Shown here: piece by piece, positions 1-8,675 of the stretch
How positions within the stretch are numbered: the stretch's first letter is position 1
Layout: every line of letters starts with the position of its first letter
Source: Opitutales bacterium UBA2995
GTDB lineage: Bacteria; Verrucomicrobiota; Verrucomicrobiia; Opitutales; UBA2995
Reading direction: 5' to 3'
Assembly: GCA_002346535.1 (NCBI GenBank)
Contig: DDZZ01000033.1
Coordinates: 1 to 64,000, forward strand
Length of the DNA stretch: 64,000 nucleotides
Program-made: the position numbers and the translations under genes
The notes under the pieces: generated by a model
What the model was told of the DNA's origin: nothing
Databases searched by the model: none
What the model saw: the letters and a program-made list of their open reading frames with translations, nothing else

Positions 1-103
1 TACTCTTCTAAGCGTAAACCATGTCCTGACCTACGCCGACAACTGTCTCACTTCTATTCTGACTCCTCGCTTCTGAATTCTGAATTGATTTTTGCCTCGT
101 AAT

Positions 104-1627
104 ATGCCTCGCCCAAATATCATTCTCATAATTACTGATCAGCAGCGTTATGAAACCATCGCTGCCTTAGGGTTTCCTCATGTAAACACTCCCCATTTGG
201 ATAAACTGGTTAACGAAGGGGTGGCTTTTTCTCAATGCCATGTGACTGCTCCCTCTTGCGGACCATCACGAGCCAGTTTGTTTACAGGTTACTACCCACA
301 CAATTCTGGAGTGCTCAGAAATAACGACCCATGGCCGCGCACTTGGGTTCAAGACCTAAATGACAATGGCTACTATTGCGTGAACATCGGTAAGATGCAC
401 GCCGATCCCTATAACGAGCTGCACGGATTCCATGAACGCTTTGTCGTCGAAAACAAACAGCGACGCGAATCGGAGCTCATGTGGAAAGGGAGCCAACACA
501 TTTTTGAGGATGAGTGGGACAAGGCACTTGACCTTCGTGGATTCGATCGACCGGAAAAGCCATTCTATCGCGACTGGCCGGACACCAAGGAACGCCAAGG
601 TGCCTACGAATGGAAATTACCTGAAGATTTACACCCCGACACCTTTGTCGGAGATTTGGCCCTTCGCTGGTTCAATAAATCACCCTATGGGACGGACAAC
701 TCCAAGTTGATGCAGTGGATCGACAAAGAAAAACGACCTGAAGTTGGAAACGAACCGCTCTTCCTTGAAATTGGATTTCCAGGACCACATCCACCCTTTG
801 ATCCGGTTGAGAGCTACACCAGAGAATATATGGAGAAAGACCTGCCCATTCTTCCGGCTACTAAGGAAGAAATGGATGCTCAACCAGAAACGCTCGATTC
901 TTTCAGGAAGCGATTGACCCAACGCTTTGCCGACTCCGTCGACTTTGATCCGCATGCCTCGGACGAAGCTCGCAAACTCCAACGCGCCTACTACCTTGCC
1001 AACGTCACAATGATTGATGAAAGTGTAGGTAAAATCTTAAACCGGCTTGAAGAATGCGGAGTATTGGAACACTCGGTCGTTATTTTCACATCGGATCACG
1101 GCGACTGCCTGGGCGACCACGGTTTGGTTGAAAAATGGACCATGTACGACTCATCCGTTCGTGTGCCTTTGGTAGTCTGGAGCCCGGGCCGCTACAAAGG
1201 AGGCCGCCATGTGGAAGCGCTCACCCAATGGTTCGACCTGGGGCCAACGATTCTGGAACTGGCGGGCTTGGAACCACCTACCAAAATGGAGGCCAAATCT
1301 CTTATTCAATTCCTGGAGGATGATCCGAAAGCGGAAGAAAGGGAATACGTTTTCTCAGAGCACGCGCCTGACCTCATGCTTCAGGACCTGGACCACTCCT
1401 TAATGGTTCGAAGCAAACAATTTAAACTCGTTGAGTATATCGGAAAGGATGACGGCCAACTCTTCGATTTGGAAAAAGATCCGGATGAATTGAGGGATGT
1501 CTGGGATTCTCCCGGTTACGCTGAAGAAAAAGCCAAGCTCAGGAAAGTGCTCCACGAGTGGTTCGTCACCAGTACAACCAAAGCCACCGGTTGGTGGAAA
1601 GATCCCGCAGCCAAGCCAAAGACCTGA
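104..1627 (+). CDS. Type I sulfatase (formylglycine-dependent)
   Basis: Hydrolyses sulfate esters, probably on sulfated polysaccharides or sugars; the substrate cannot be read from the sequence. The N-terminus carries the metal-binding pattern PNIILIITDQQR. Residue 52 is the Cys of the sulfatase signature CGPSRASLFTG (C-x-P-S-R), the residue that a formylglycine-generating enzyme oxidises. A TSDHGDCLGDHG metal/active-site block sits in the middle, and the C-terminal third has the usual LFDLEKDPDEL segment. At 507 residues it is normal length for the alkaline phosphatase-like sulfatases. I start it at the ATG giving MPRPN; a TTG four codons upstream at 92 keeps the same frame but has no clear ribosome site. 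No signal peptide is visible, which would suggest a cytoplasmic enzyme. It is a single gene with no sulfatase-maturase next to it. Confidence 0.93.
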   Translation: MPRPNIILIITDQQRYETIAALGFPHVNTPHLDKLVNEGVAFSQCHVTAPSCGPSRASLFTGYYPHNSGVLRNNDPWPRTWVQDLNDNGYYCVNIGKMHADPYNELHGFHERFVVENKQRRESELMWKGSQHIFEDEWDKALDLRGFDRPEKPFYRDWPDTKERQGAYEWKLPEDLHPDTFVGDLALRWFNKSPYGTDNSKLMQWIDKEKRPEVGNEPLFLEIGFPGPHPPFDPVESYTREYMEKDLPILPATKEEMDAQPETLDSFRKRLTQRFADSVDFDPHASDEARKLQRAYYLANVTMIDESVGKILNRLEECGVLEHSVVIFTSDHGDCLGDHGLVEKWTMYDSSVRVPLVVWSPGRYKGGRHVEALTQWFDLGPTILELAGLEPPTKMEAKSLIQFLEDDPKAEEREYVFSEHAPDLMLQDLDHSLMVRSKQFKLVEYIGKDDGQLFDLEKDPDELRDVWDSPGYAEEKAKLRKVLHEWFVTSTTKATGWWKDPAAKPKT

Positions 1628-1892
1628 CATACTTAGCTGGTCGGTTTTGCCGAAACAGACGGTCGATCCACCTGTGGGCAGTCTTTACCAAATACCACTG
1701 AGCCTTTTTCCGTATGAAATTAATAATCGGCTATCAGGAATAGCTGCCCGCACTTCATGCTTCCACCTACACTGGTCCGATTGGGATTGATCCTTTTCCT
1801 TCCCCCTTTCAGAATCCTCAAAACACTTTTCTTTTAGGCGTCTGTCCGGTAGGACAAAGCCTGGAATTCAGTTAATTCACTCAATCCTTATC

Positions 1893-2363
1893 ATGGCTTC
1901 TATAAATTTAAACGGACGTATACATGAACTGGGTGCTCCGGACGATATGCCCTTACTTTGGGCAATTCGGGATGTCCTCGGTTTCACTGGCACGAAATTT
2001 GGCTGTGGAATGGGCCTTTGCGGTTCGTGCACCATGCACATGAATGGCTCACCAATTCGGTCGTGTCTAACGCCCATTTCTGCTGCGCATGGAAAAAAAA
2101 TAATTACCATCGAAGGCATCGGCGAAGACAGCGTGGGCAAACATGTCCAAGATGCCTGGGTAAAAAAAGGAGTTCCCCAATGCGGTTACTGCCAGCCAGG
2201 CCAAGTCATGTCGGCCACGGCTCTGCTGAAAAGCAATTCCGACCCCAACGATCAGGAAATAGAAAACGCCATGGTGGGTAACATCTGTCGTTGCGGAACC
2301 TACAATCGCATAAAGAAAGCCATTCACAATGCTTCAGATAAGATCAAGGAGGGCTCCAAATGA
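1893..2363 (+). CDS. 2Fe-2S subunit of a molybdenum hydroxylase (IorA/CoxS-like)
   Basis: Small electron-transfer subunit of a xanthine-oxidase-family enzyme, carrying two [2Fe-2S] clusters. The plant-ferredoxin-type cluster ligands are C38, C43, C46 (CGMGLCGSC) and C58. The second, all-helical domain has C97/C100 (CGYC) and C132/C134 (CRC). Length is 156 residues, as expected for a stand-alone subunit. Its stop overlaps the start of the large subunit by four bases (ATGA), so the two are translationally coupled. There is no FAD subunit next to them. That two-gene layout is the isoquinoline 1-oxidoreductase / aldehyde dehydrogenase type, where electrons leave to a cytochrome or other periplasmic acceptor. 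The true substrate is unknown. Confidence 0.93.
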   Translation: MASINLNGRIHELGAPDDMPLLWAIRDVLGFTGTKFGCGMGLCGSCTMHMNGSPIRSCLTPISAAHGKKIITIEGIGEDSVGKHVQDAWVKKGVPQCGYCQPGQVMSATALLKSNSDPNDQEIENAMVGNICRCGTYNRIKKAIHNASDKIKEGSK

Positions 2364-4654
2364 AATCTTTATACCAAAATTTCGAAGTATCTAAGCGGAT
2401 TCTTGACCGCCGTGATTTTCTAAAAGGACTGGGAGCCACCGGTGCGGTCATGCTAACCGCCAATTGGACTTGGGCTAAGGAACAGGAGATAAAATATGGC
2501 GGGCCAGGGATGCCGGGGGGGGTGATTGAAGACCCCAAAGTCTATCTACGATTCCTCTCGGATGGAACCGTTGTTGTCATTTGTGCCCGTTCCGAAATGG
2601 GACAGGGGATCCGCAGCAGCCTGGCTCTCGTTGTAGCGGACGAACTCGACGCCGATTGGGACAAAATGCAGGTGGAACAAGCGGTAGGTGACCAGGGAGT
2701 TTACGGAAACCAGAATACGGACGGCTCCAGAAGCATGCGCCATTGGTACTTGCCCATGCGACGCTGCGCTGCAACCGCTCGTACAATGCTGCAAAATGCA
2801 GCAGCCAAACATTGGGGGGTTCCTGCAGGGGAGATCAAACCCTACCGTCACAAAATGGCCTACGCAGGCGGTGGAAAAGAAATCAGTTATGGAAAATTAG
2901 CCCGTATGCTAGACGATCAGGATATTCCGGATCCGGGCACTGTGATACTCAAAGACTCCAGCAAGTTTCGCTTTATTGGCAAAGACCAGACCCTCAGCGT
3001 GGACAACACGAATATCGTTTCCGGTAAAGGAATGTATGGAGCAGACATCCGCTTTGATGACATGCTTTATGCAGTAGTGGCCCGGCCACCGGTATATGGT
3101 AGCAAAATGGAGTCCTACGACGATTCCGCTGCCCTTAAGGTTTCTGGAGTTGTCAAAGTCGTGCCAATTGAAGGAGCGACTGCCCCATCTGAATTTAATC
3201 CTTTGGGTGGCCTGGCTGTCGTTGCCGAAAATACCTGGGCTGCAATCCAGGGCCGTAATGCGCTCAAAGTTGCGTGGAGCAGCAGCCCCAACGATAGCTA
3301 CGACTCTGATAGTTATCGCAATGAAATGAATACTGCCTCACACAATCCAGGAAAAGTGATTCGTACCGTGGGTGATTTGGACAACGCTTTCGCCTCCGCT
3401 GCAAAAACACACACCGCGGACTATTACTTGCCACACCATGCCCATGCACCCATGGAGCCTCCAGTGGCCCTTGCCATTCTTAAGGATGGCAAACTAGAAG
3501 CATGGGCACCGTCACAAAATCCAGATAGCTCCAGGGTGAAAGCTGCTGAAAGAGCCGGAGTGTCTTACGAGGATACGACTCTCAATGTGACACTGCTTGG
3601 CGGCGGATTCGGCAGAAAATCCAAATCCGATTACGTGGTGGAAGCTGCTGAACTTGCTAAGACTTTCCCAGGTCGCGCAGTCCGAGTTCAGTGGACCCGG
3701 GAGGACGATATTGCGCACGATTATCTACACACCGTTTCCAGCGAGCATCTCGAAGCTAGCCTGGACAAAGATGGCAATACCACAGGTTGGCTGCACCGTT
3801 CCGTCGCTCCGACCATTGGGTCCATTTTTGCCCCTGCTCAAAGGCACCAACAGGCATTCGAACTCGGCATGGGCATCATCAATGCACCATTTAATGTCCC
3901 CAATATGCAGATGGAAAATCCTGGGGTAGATGCACATGCGCGAATTGGTTGGTTTCGCGCGGTATCGAACATTCCGCACGCCTTCGCTGTGCAGTGTTTT
4001 ATTGCCGAGCTCGCTGAAAAAGCCGGCCAGGACCACCTGGAATTTTACCTCAACCTCCTCGGTCCGGACCGCAAAATCAATCCACTCGATCAAGGCGACG
4101 GTTGGAACCACGGCGAAGACCCTGAAATCTACACCGTAAATACGGGCCGTTTGAAAAAAACGATCCAAAAGGCAGCCAAAGAGGCTGGCTGGGGCAGGCA
4201 ATTGCCGAAAGGTCGTGGAATGGGCATGGCAGTTCACTACAGCTTTGTCTCCTATGTGGCCTGCGTTTTGGACGTCGAAGTCAAAAACGGGGGCGAACTA
4301 ATCGTCCACAATGCCACCATGGCTATTGATTGCGGCAAGGCCATCAACCCAGACCGTGTGCGCTCACAAATGGAAGGCTCCTGTATCATGGGATTGAGCT
4401 TGGCAACGACAAGCGAAGTAAGCTTCAAAAACGGATCCGCTATACAAAACAATTTCCATAATTACCAGGTAGCTCGAATGCCATTGGCGCCAAAGTCCTT
4501 ATCAGTCCATATCCTGGAACCTGAAGATGTTGAATCTCTGGGCGGAGTCGGAGAACCTGGCGTTCCTCCCGTTCCGCCAGCTTTGATCAATGCGATCCAT
4601 GCGGTTACGGGTAAACGCATTCGGCAGCTGCCTATCGGAAACCAATTGGCTTAG
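2360..4654 (+). CDS. Molybdopterin large subunit (IorB-like), Tat-exported
   Basis: Catalytic subunit binding the molybdopterin cofactor and substrate. The N-terminus has a twin-arginine signal (RRDFLKG, R17-R18, then a short hydrophobic stretch ending near AWTWA-like residues), so the enzyme is exported folded, probably carrying the small subunit with it. Cofactor-loop motif GGGFGRKSKSD lies mid-protein, and GGVGEPGVPPVPPA near the C-terminus contains the conserved base Glu (about E732). At 764 residues it is the length of isoquinoline 1-oxidoreductase beta subunits rather than CoxL. Family members oxidise aldehydes, N-heterocycles or aromatic compounds; which one applies here cannot be told from sequence. 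No CoxI/XdhC-type maturation factor is encoded in the window. Confidence 0.92.
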   Translation: MKSLYQNFEVSKRILDRRDFLKGLGATGAVMLTANWTWAKEQEIKYGGPGMPGGVIEDPKVYLRFLSDGTVVVICARSEMGQGIRSSLALVVADELDADWDKMQVEQAVGDQGVYGNQNTDGSRSMRHWYLPMRRCAATARTMLQNAAAKHWGVPAGEIKPYRHKMAYAGGGKEISYGKLARMLDDQDIPDPGTVILKDSSKFRFIGKDQTLSVDNTNIVSGKGMYGADIRFDDMLYAVVARPPVYGSKMESYDDSAALKVSGVVKVVPIEGATAPSEFNPLGGLAVVAENTWAAIQGRNALKVAWSSSPNDSYDSDSYRNEMNTASHNPGKVIRTVGDLDNAFASAAKTHTADYYLPHHAHAPMEPPVALAILKDGKLEAWAPSQNPDSSRVKAAERAGVSYEDTTLNVTLLGGGFGRKSKSDYVVEAAELAKTFPGRAVRVQWTREDDIAHDYLHTVSSEHLEASLDKDGNTTGWLHRSVAPTIGSIFAPAQRHQQAFELGMGIINAPFNVPNMQMENPGVDAHARIGWFRAVSNIPHAFAVQCFIAELAEKAGQDHLEFYLNLLGPDRKINPLDQGDGWNHGEDPEIYTVNTGRLKKTIQKAAKEAGWGRQLPKGRGMGMAVHYSFVSYVACVLDVEVKNGGELIVHNATMAIDCGKAINPDRVRSQMEGSCIMGLSLATTSEVSFKNGSAIQNNFHNYQVARMPLAPKSLSVHILEPEDVESLGGVGEPGVPPVPPALINAIHAVTGKRIRQLPIGNQLA

Positions 4655-4660
4655 CGATTT

Positions 4661-4690
4661 AGAGGCAGGAGCTGCTCCTGTTATTTGTTT
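4661..4690 (+). terminator. Possible terminator after the molybdoenzyme genes
   Basis: CAGGAG and CTCCTG (4666-4680) form a six-pair stem with a three-base loop, followed by a T-rich but interrupted tract. A longer outer pairing, AGAGGCA with TGCCTCT at 4721-4727, could extend the structure. The position just after the stop of the large subunit fits a terminator, but the T tract is weak. Confidence 0.4.
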
Positions 4691-4742
4691 TGTTTAATGG
4701 TCGGAAGCGAGCTCCCTTCTTGCCTCTTCAATTAAACAATTT

Positions 4743-4949
4743 ATGGAGATAACCTGCCCACATTGCTGGGAATCCATATCGATTGAAGAATTGTACTACA
4801 CCCAGGACACCATTGAACTAGTCCTGGATTGCGAGGTTTGTTGTCGCCCAACCGTGGTGCACGCAAATTGGGTAGACGAAGAAGAAGATCCTGTAATTGA
4901 TGCCCAAAGGAATCTTAGGTTTTTGTTGCCAAGTACACGGTATTGGTAG
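4743..4949 (+). CDS. CPxCG-type cysteine-rich zinc ribbon protein
   Basis: A 68-residue protein with CPHC near the N-terminus and CEVCC followed by RP, the pattern of the CPXCG family of small predicted zinc-binding proteins of unknown role. The four Cys pairs suggest one zinc ribbon. The acidic C-terminal half is also normal for the family. It runs convergently into the spermidine-synthase-like gene and the two coding regions overlap by 35 bases tail to tail. Function unknown; the family assignment rests on the Cys spacing and size. Confidence 0.75.
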   Translation: MEITCPHCWESISIEELYYTQDTIELVLDCEVCCRPTVVHANWVDEEEDPVIDAQRNLRFLLPSTRYW

Positions 4950-5637
4950 ACTCTTTGTCCAATAGCGGATTATAAAACGAAACTACATTGGCTTCTATAT
5001 CGCTAAAGACTGATCTCAAGAGTTCGACGAATCCTTGGTCGGGAGGATCATCAGACCAAAGACCGAATACGCCACCCGGATCTAGATACTCGCACATCAA
5101 ACTCAACCCATGCTGTGTGTAAAACTCGGCATTCTTGCCATCCAGTTGATGACGCGGCGTGTGATCGATATCCAGAAGCACTGCCTGGAAATATTTATTC
5201 GGATAATTAGAATCGATAATCATCTTATCATCCAGCACGGCCTTGAAAAAATCTCGTTCAACTATCGTGCACCGAGGATCTAACGAAATTGAATACCCCA
5301 GTGGAACGAGTCCTTCCAAATGCCATTTAATTACCTCTGGAAACAGTTCCACAACCGCAAGCGAATGCACCGAAGGATTTTTTAATACTTCTGCGGCAGT
5401 AAATCCCAAGCCCAGACCTCCCACCAACACATCCCAGGAGTCGCCTTCCAATTTAGCTAATCCTAGCCGGGCCAGTTCCTTTTCAGCCACCGTAAATAAA
5501 CTGGACATGAGAAACTCCTCGCCCAGCTTGACCTCGTAAACCACCTGGGCATCCAGGCTCATTATTTCACGACGACGCAAGACGAGGTCACCCAAGGGCG
5601 TTTTGTGAGCATCGAGAATTTCAAGTGCTGGTTTCAT
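4915..5637 (-). CDS. Spermidine-synthase-like methyltransferase-fold protein
   Basis: A 240-residue Rossmann-fold protein. The glycine-rich AdoMet-type loop is VLVGGLGLGFTAAEVL, followed by an acidic end-of-strand VELFPEV, and LLDIDHTPRH stands where the catalytic Asp region lies in polyamine synthases. The rest resembles spermidine-synthase-like spermine/spermidine synthase superfamily members without a polyamine operon. I start it at MKPALEI because the longer open frame (to 5742) would run over the start of the divergent gene and its first 35 residues do not resemble the fold. Aminopropyltransferase activity is possible but unproven. Confidence 0.75.
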   Translation of the reverse strand: MKPALEILDAHKTPLGDLVLRRREIMSLDAQVVYEVKLGEEFLMSSLFTVAEKELARLGLAKLEGDSWDVLVGGLGLGFTAAEVLKNPSVHSLAVVELFPEVIKWHLEGLVPLGYSISLDPRCTIVERDFFKAVLDDKMIIDSNYPNKYFQAVLLDIDHTPRHQLDGKNAEFYTQHGLSLMCEYLDPGGVFGLWSDDPPDQGFVELLRSVFSDIEANVVSFYNPLLDKESTNTVYLATKT

Positions 5638-5729
5638 TAGAAATCGGACCGTGGCAATAGCTTCTTTCTTCTGCAAGTGACAAACAAAATTACCTTTGAA
5701 AGAATAAATATAAATCGAACGGTAGAAAA

Positions 5730-6472
5730 ATGCCCCATTCATTCATCAAACGAATTACTATAATCATTTCATTTGGATCACTCTTATCGTTTTTGGCCCA
5801 AGCGTCTGACCCCTATGACAATTACACAGACTGGGCCATAAATAGTGGCGACAAAAAAGGAAATCAATATTCAGAACTTGCATACATTCATGCAGCTAAC
5901 CTTCAACATTTGAAGCCCGCCTGGGAATACAAGGTAAACGACGCAACAGATGCCTCCAACATGCACAGCAACCCCATCATCATAGATGGATTGATGTATT
6001 TCACCACATCCTCCTTACAAGCGGTTGCGATCAATGCCGGAACGGGCAAGGAGGTCTGGAAGTTCATTTCAGAAGATCATCATCCAGAAAAAAGATGTTT
6101 CGGGGGCGCAACCGAGGTCTCGTTTTTTGGGAATCTGAAGATAGAAAAGACCGCCGCAATATGGGCCCGGGCCTCATCACATCGGGTATTCTATACGGCG
6201 AAGCGCTAGGAACCGGATGGTTATCTTCCGAAGAAAAAAAAGCTGAAAGCCACGATTATCTTGTTCCGGACGGATGGAATAAAATTCGGCTCGTGGTAAA
6301 AGGTCCACGAATGCAGACTTCGGTGAACGGTCACGCAGTAGAGGATCTTGTTCGCGAGGATGTTTACAAAACTCACCCCAAAGGCTTCATTGCTCTCCAA
6401 GTACACGGAATCAAAGGAGAACGTCAGTTTGTTATGAAATGGCGTAATATCAGAATTCGCCCTCTCTTGTAA
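5730..6472 (+). pseudogene. Deleted quinoprotein dehydrogenase / DUF1080 composite
   Basis: The first 120 residues look like the start of an exported PQQ-dependent dehydrogenase: a signal peptide ending near AQASD, then YTDWAINSGDKKGNQYS and the blade region around GTGKEVWKF. At about 6089 a run of six A precedes ATG TTT CGG. Adding one A restores HHPEKKMFRGRNRGLVFW, the next expected quinoprotein segment. In that second frame, after DRKDRR, the sequence jumps within a few residues to the C-terminal half of a DUF1080 (3-keto-disaccharide hydrolase type) domain: YGEALGTGWL, then VPDGWNKIRLVVKGP and NIRIRPLL at the end. So several hundred codons of quinoprotein and the first half of DUF1080 are missing. 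Either one long two-domain gene lost its middle, or two neighbours were fused by a deletion. The open frame across the junction suggests the deletion came first and the frameshift later. Confidence 0.75.
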
Positions 6473-6500
6473 AAACGGTCGCATACCAAAGTATGCGACC
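6471..6500 (-). terminator. Intrinsic terminator of the azurin gene
   Basis: A perfect ten-pair stem, GGTCGCATAC / GTATGCGACC (6477-6500), with a four-base loop. On the minus strand it is followed by GTTTTTAC, so it terminates the leftward azurin transcript 22 bases after the azurin stop. Read rightward it has no T tract. Confidence 0.85.
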
Positions 6501-6521
6501 CTAAGCAGTTAAAAATTTAAA

Positions 6522-6977
6522 TTACTTGGCGTAAATTATGCCCTGCATCAGAGCGAAATGTCCAGGGAATGAACATACAAACGGGTAGGCACCAGTATCA
6601 GGAAGCGTAAACGTAACCGCATCCTCCTCTCCCGGACCCAATAGCTTAGTATGCGCAATAATCATAGCCTTGTTGGCATCGTCCGTTGGAATGTATTCGT
6701 TGACTACGGCACGCACGGCGGCAGTGGCGAAACCGGCTACATTGGAGCCTGGCTTCAAAATCACTAGGTTATGTCCCATAGCGGCTTTCGGAAGCTTGCC
6801 CAAATTTTTTAATACCAAAGTGATTTCCTCACCAGCCTTCACCTCAAAGGACTTGGTATTGAACTGCATGGTATCGTTCGAAGTTATTTCAAGAGTCGTT
6901 CCTTCATGGTGCGCCGCGAAAGCAAAGATCGCTGATGAAAGCAGCACGGCTAGCAGGGTCGTTATTATACGTGTCAT
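6522..6977 (-). CDS. Azurin-like blue copper protein
   Basis: A periplasmic type-1 copper electron carrier. After a signal peptide (MTRIITTLLA onward, cleaved near AFA-AHH) comes the azurin core: the first copper His in AAMGHNLVIL, then the C-terminal loop FVCSFPGHFALMQG, which supplies Cys, His and Met. About 151 residues, normal for pre-azurin. I start at MTRII rather than the ATG six codons upstream, because the signal peptide charge pattern is better from there. It probably shuttles electrons between a dehydrogenase and a cytochrome c oxidase or peroxidase. The decayed quinoprotein gene next door is a suggestive but unproven former partner. Confidence 0.92.
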   Translation of the reverse strand: MTRIITTLLAVLLSSAIFAFAAHHEGTTLEITSNDTMQFNTKSFEVKAGEEITLVLKNLGKLPKAAMGHNLVILKPGSNVAGFATAAVRAVVNEYIPTDDANKAMIIAHTKLLGPGEEDAVTFTLPDTGAYPFVCSFPGHFALMQGIIYAK

Positions 6978-7514
6978 AGGTGGTTTAAAATTCAAGGCTT
7001 GATGGGCAGTTTATGCATTTGAGAAGAATGGCAAGCCGATGTTCCAAAATTTTGATTCTTAGATAAGTCATATAAGGAGATAATCTGGACCCGTCAAATG
7101 ACGGGTCAATTACAAGACTCACCTTTAAAGATACGCGGATATGTACTTATTTCACCAACAGTTTATCAAAAGGCTCCAGAAAACTCAAAATAGTGGGAAA
7201 ACCCTTAGTTTTTACATCAGTTATTACCCAACTCTTTGCACTTTTTGGTAGTTGCTGATAAATAAATATCGTAAAGCAGGAACAAGTACCTAAGATTTGG
7301 CGGTCAAACCGAGCTATTTTTCAGGTCAATTGAGCGTAGGAGGCCTGTAATCGTCATGTAAAATAGTTTTCCTCAAACCCGTTTCCATTGAGGAAAAGGC
7401 CCTAGAACAGAAAGGATTTGATTCCATCCTACCAAACCCTTTCAGATGAATACACGAAAAGAGTCTCAATAGATTGTATCTCCTATGCAGTCCGGAATGC
7501 TTATCCTCGTGTAA
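6978..7514. other. Intergenic region between tsaD and azurin genes
   Basis: About 540 bases with no convincing gene. Both flanking genes read leftward, so the azurin promoter must lie here. The one notable structure is an inverted repeat at 7088-7107, GACCCGTCA / TGACGGGTC around a two-base gap. It has no T tract on either side and could be an operator or a hairpin of unknown role. The short open frames here are chance extensions of tsaD shadows. Confidence 0.6.
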
Positions 7515-8555
7515 TCAAAGAGGATGTTGGGCAATTTTCCAGCCCGGATCAATGCCTAGCTCGGGACCGTCTTTCAGCGTACCCGATGGATCGCAAAACG
7601 CCGCAAAAGCAATCATCGCGGCATTGTCGCCGGTATACTTGGATTCGGCCACGACAAGCGGGACTTGCATTTCATTTGAGAGGGCCAAAAAATCTGCTCT
7701 CAGGACCCCGTTGTTGGCAACTCCACCGGAAAGTCCCAGACTCTTGAACCTGCCCCACTTCAAGACCGAGTGAGTCTTGCCTACCAGGGCGTCCACCACA
7801 GCCTGTTGGTAACTCGCACACAAATCGGGCAAATCGTTCTCCAACTCCTCATCAGAAAGTTTTTCAAGACGATAGCGAAGACTGGTTTTTAATCCGGAAA
7901 AACTGAATTTGATTTCCGAGGACCGCAAAATTCCTCGAGGAAAATCAAAACTGTCTGCGAGTCCGAAATGCGCTTTTTCTTCAATTAATGGTCCGCCAGG
8001 GTATGGCATTCCTAGTAGTTTTGCACCCTTATCCAGTGCTTCACCGGCGGCATCATCGATCGTTTCTCCCAGCACTAGAATTTCCCTGTCTTCGTTAATT
8101 TCAAATAAAACAGTGTTTCCTCCAGATACAATCAGCCCAAGGTGCGGCAACAAGGTTTGATAGGCCACTTCAAATCCATCACGCTCCTCTCCATGAAGCG
8201 GCAAAAAAGGAGAAAATACATGGCCCCTCAAATGGTTTACACCACACAATGGAATATCCAAGGCCATGGATAAACTGCGTCCCAAAGAAAGGCCGATTGC
8301 CAAACAACTGGCTAACCCTGGCCCGGTAGTCACCGCAACTGTCCTTAGAGATGCCAAATCGACTTGGGATTTGAGTTCACCGAGCAATGGAACAAAAGCT
8401 TCCAAATGTTCCCTACTGGCCAGGTCAGGAACAATTCCGCCATATTCTTGGTGAGTTTGAATTTGGGAATACACCAAATCAGTCACAATTCCTTTGGTAG
8501 GGTCGAATACCGCAAGTGCGGATTCGTCGCAGGAACTTTCAATTCCCAAAATCAT
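7515..8555 (-). CDS. tsaD: tRNA N6-adenosine threonylcarbamoyltransferase TsaD
   Basis: Transfers the threonylcarbamoyl group from TC-AMP to A37 of ANN-decoding tRNAs, working with TsaB and TsaE; universal and essential in most bacteria. The ASKHA ATPase fold is evident: MILGIESSCDES at the start, GVNHLRGHVFS with the two metal-binding His residues, VSGGNTVLFE, a central DDAAGEALDKGAKLLG and LSGGVANNGVLR near the end. I place the start at MILGIE, giving 346 residues, the usual family length. The upstream extension to 8645 would run into the divergent ffh region and has no family similarity. No TsaB or TsaE gene is nearby. Confidence 0.95.
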   Translation of the reverse strand: MILGIESSCDESALAVFDPTKGIVTDLVYSQIQTHQEYGGIVPDLASREHLEAFVPLLGELKSQVDLASLRTVAVTTGPGLASCLAIGLSLGRSLSMALDIPLCGVNHLRGHVFSPFLPLHGEERDGFEVAYQTLLPHLGLIVSGGNTVLFEINEDREILVLGETIDDAAGEALDKGAKLLGMPYPGGPLIEEKAHFGLADSFDFPRGILRSSEIKFSFSGLKTSLRYRLEKLSDEELENDLPDLCASYQQAVVDALVGKTHSVLKWGRFKSLGLSGGVANNGVLRADFLALSNEMQVPLVVAESKYTGDNAAMIAFAAFCDPSGTLKDGPELGIDPGWKIAQHPL

Positions 8556-8675
8556 AAGTTCATCATTACTCGAATCAGCTTTCAGGAAAGTCAAAAACGA
8601 ATCATGGCAAGAGACACAAATTAATTGAAACACATCCATCCACACGCTTTAGTCCGACTTTTCCAAAACCGCACT

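Noticed and set aside
3725..4237. 170-codon open frame antisense to the molybdoenzyme large subunit
   Set aside because: Shadow; the forward frame carries the cofactor motifs.
7088..7107. Inverted repeat GACCCGTCA / TGACGGGTC read as a terminator
   Set aside because: No T tract on either strand and a two-base loop; left only as a possible operator.
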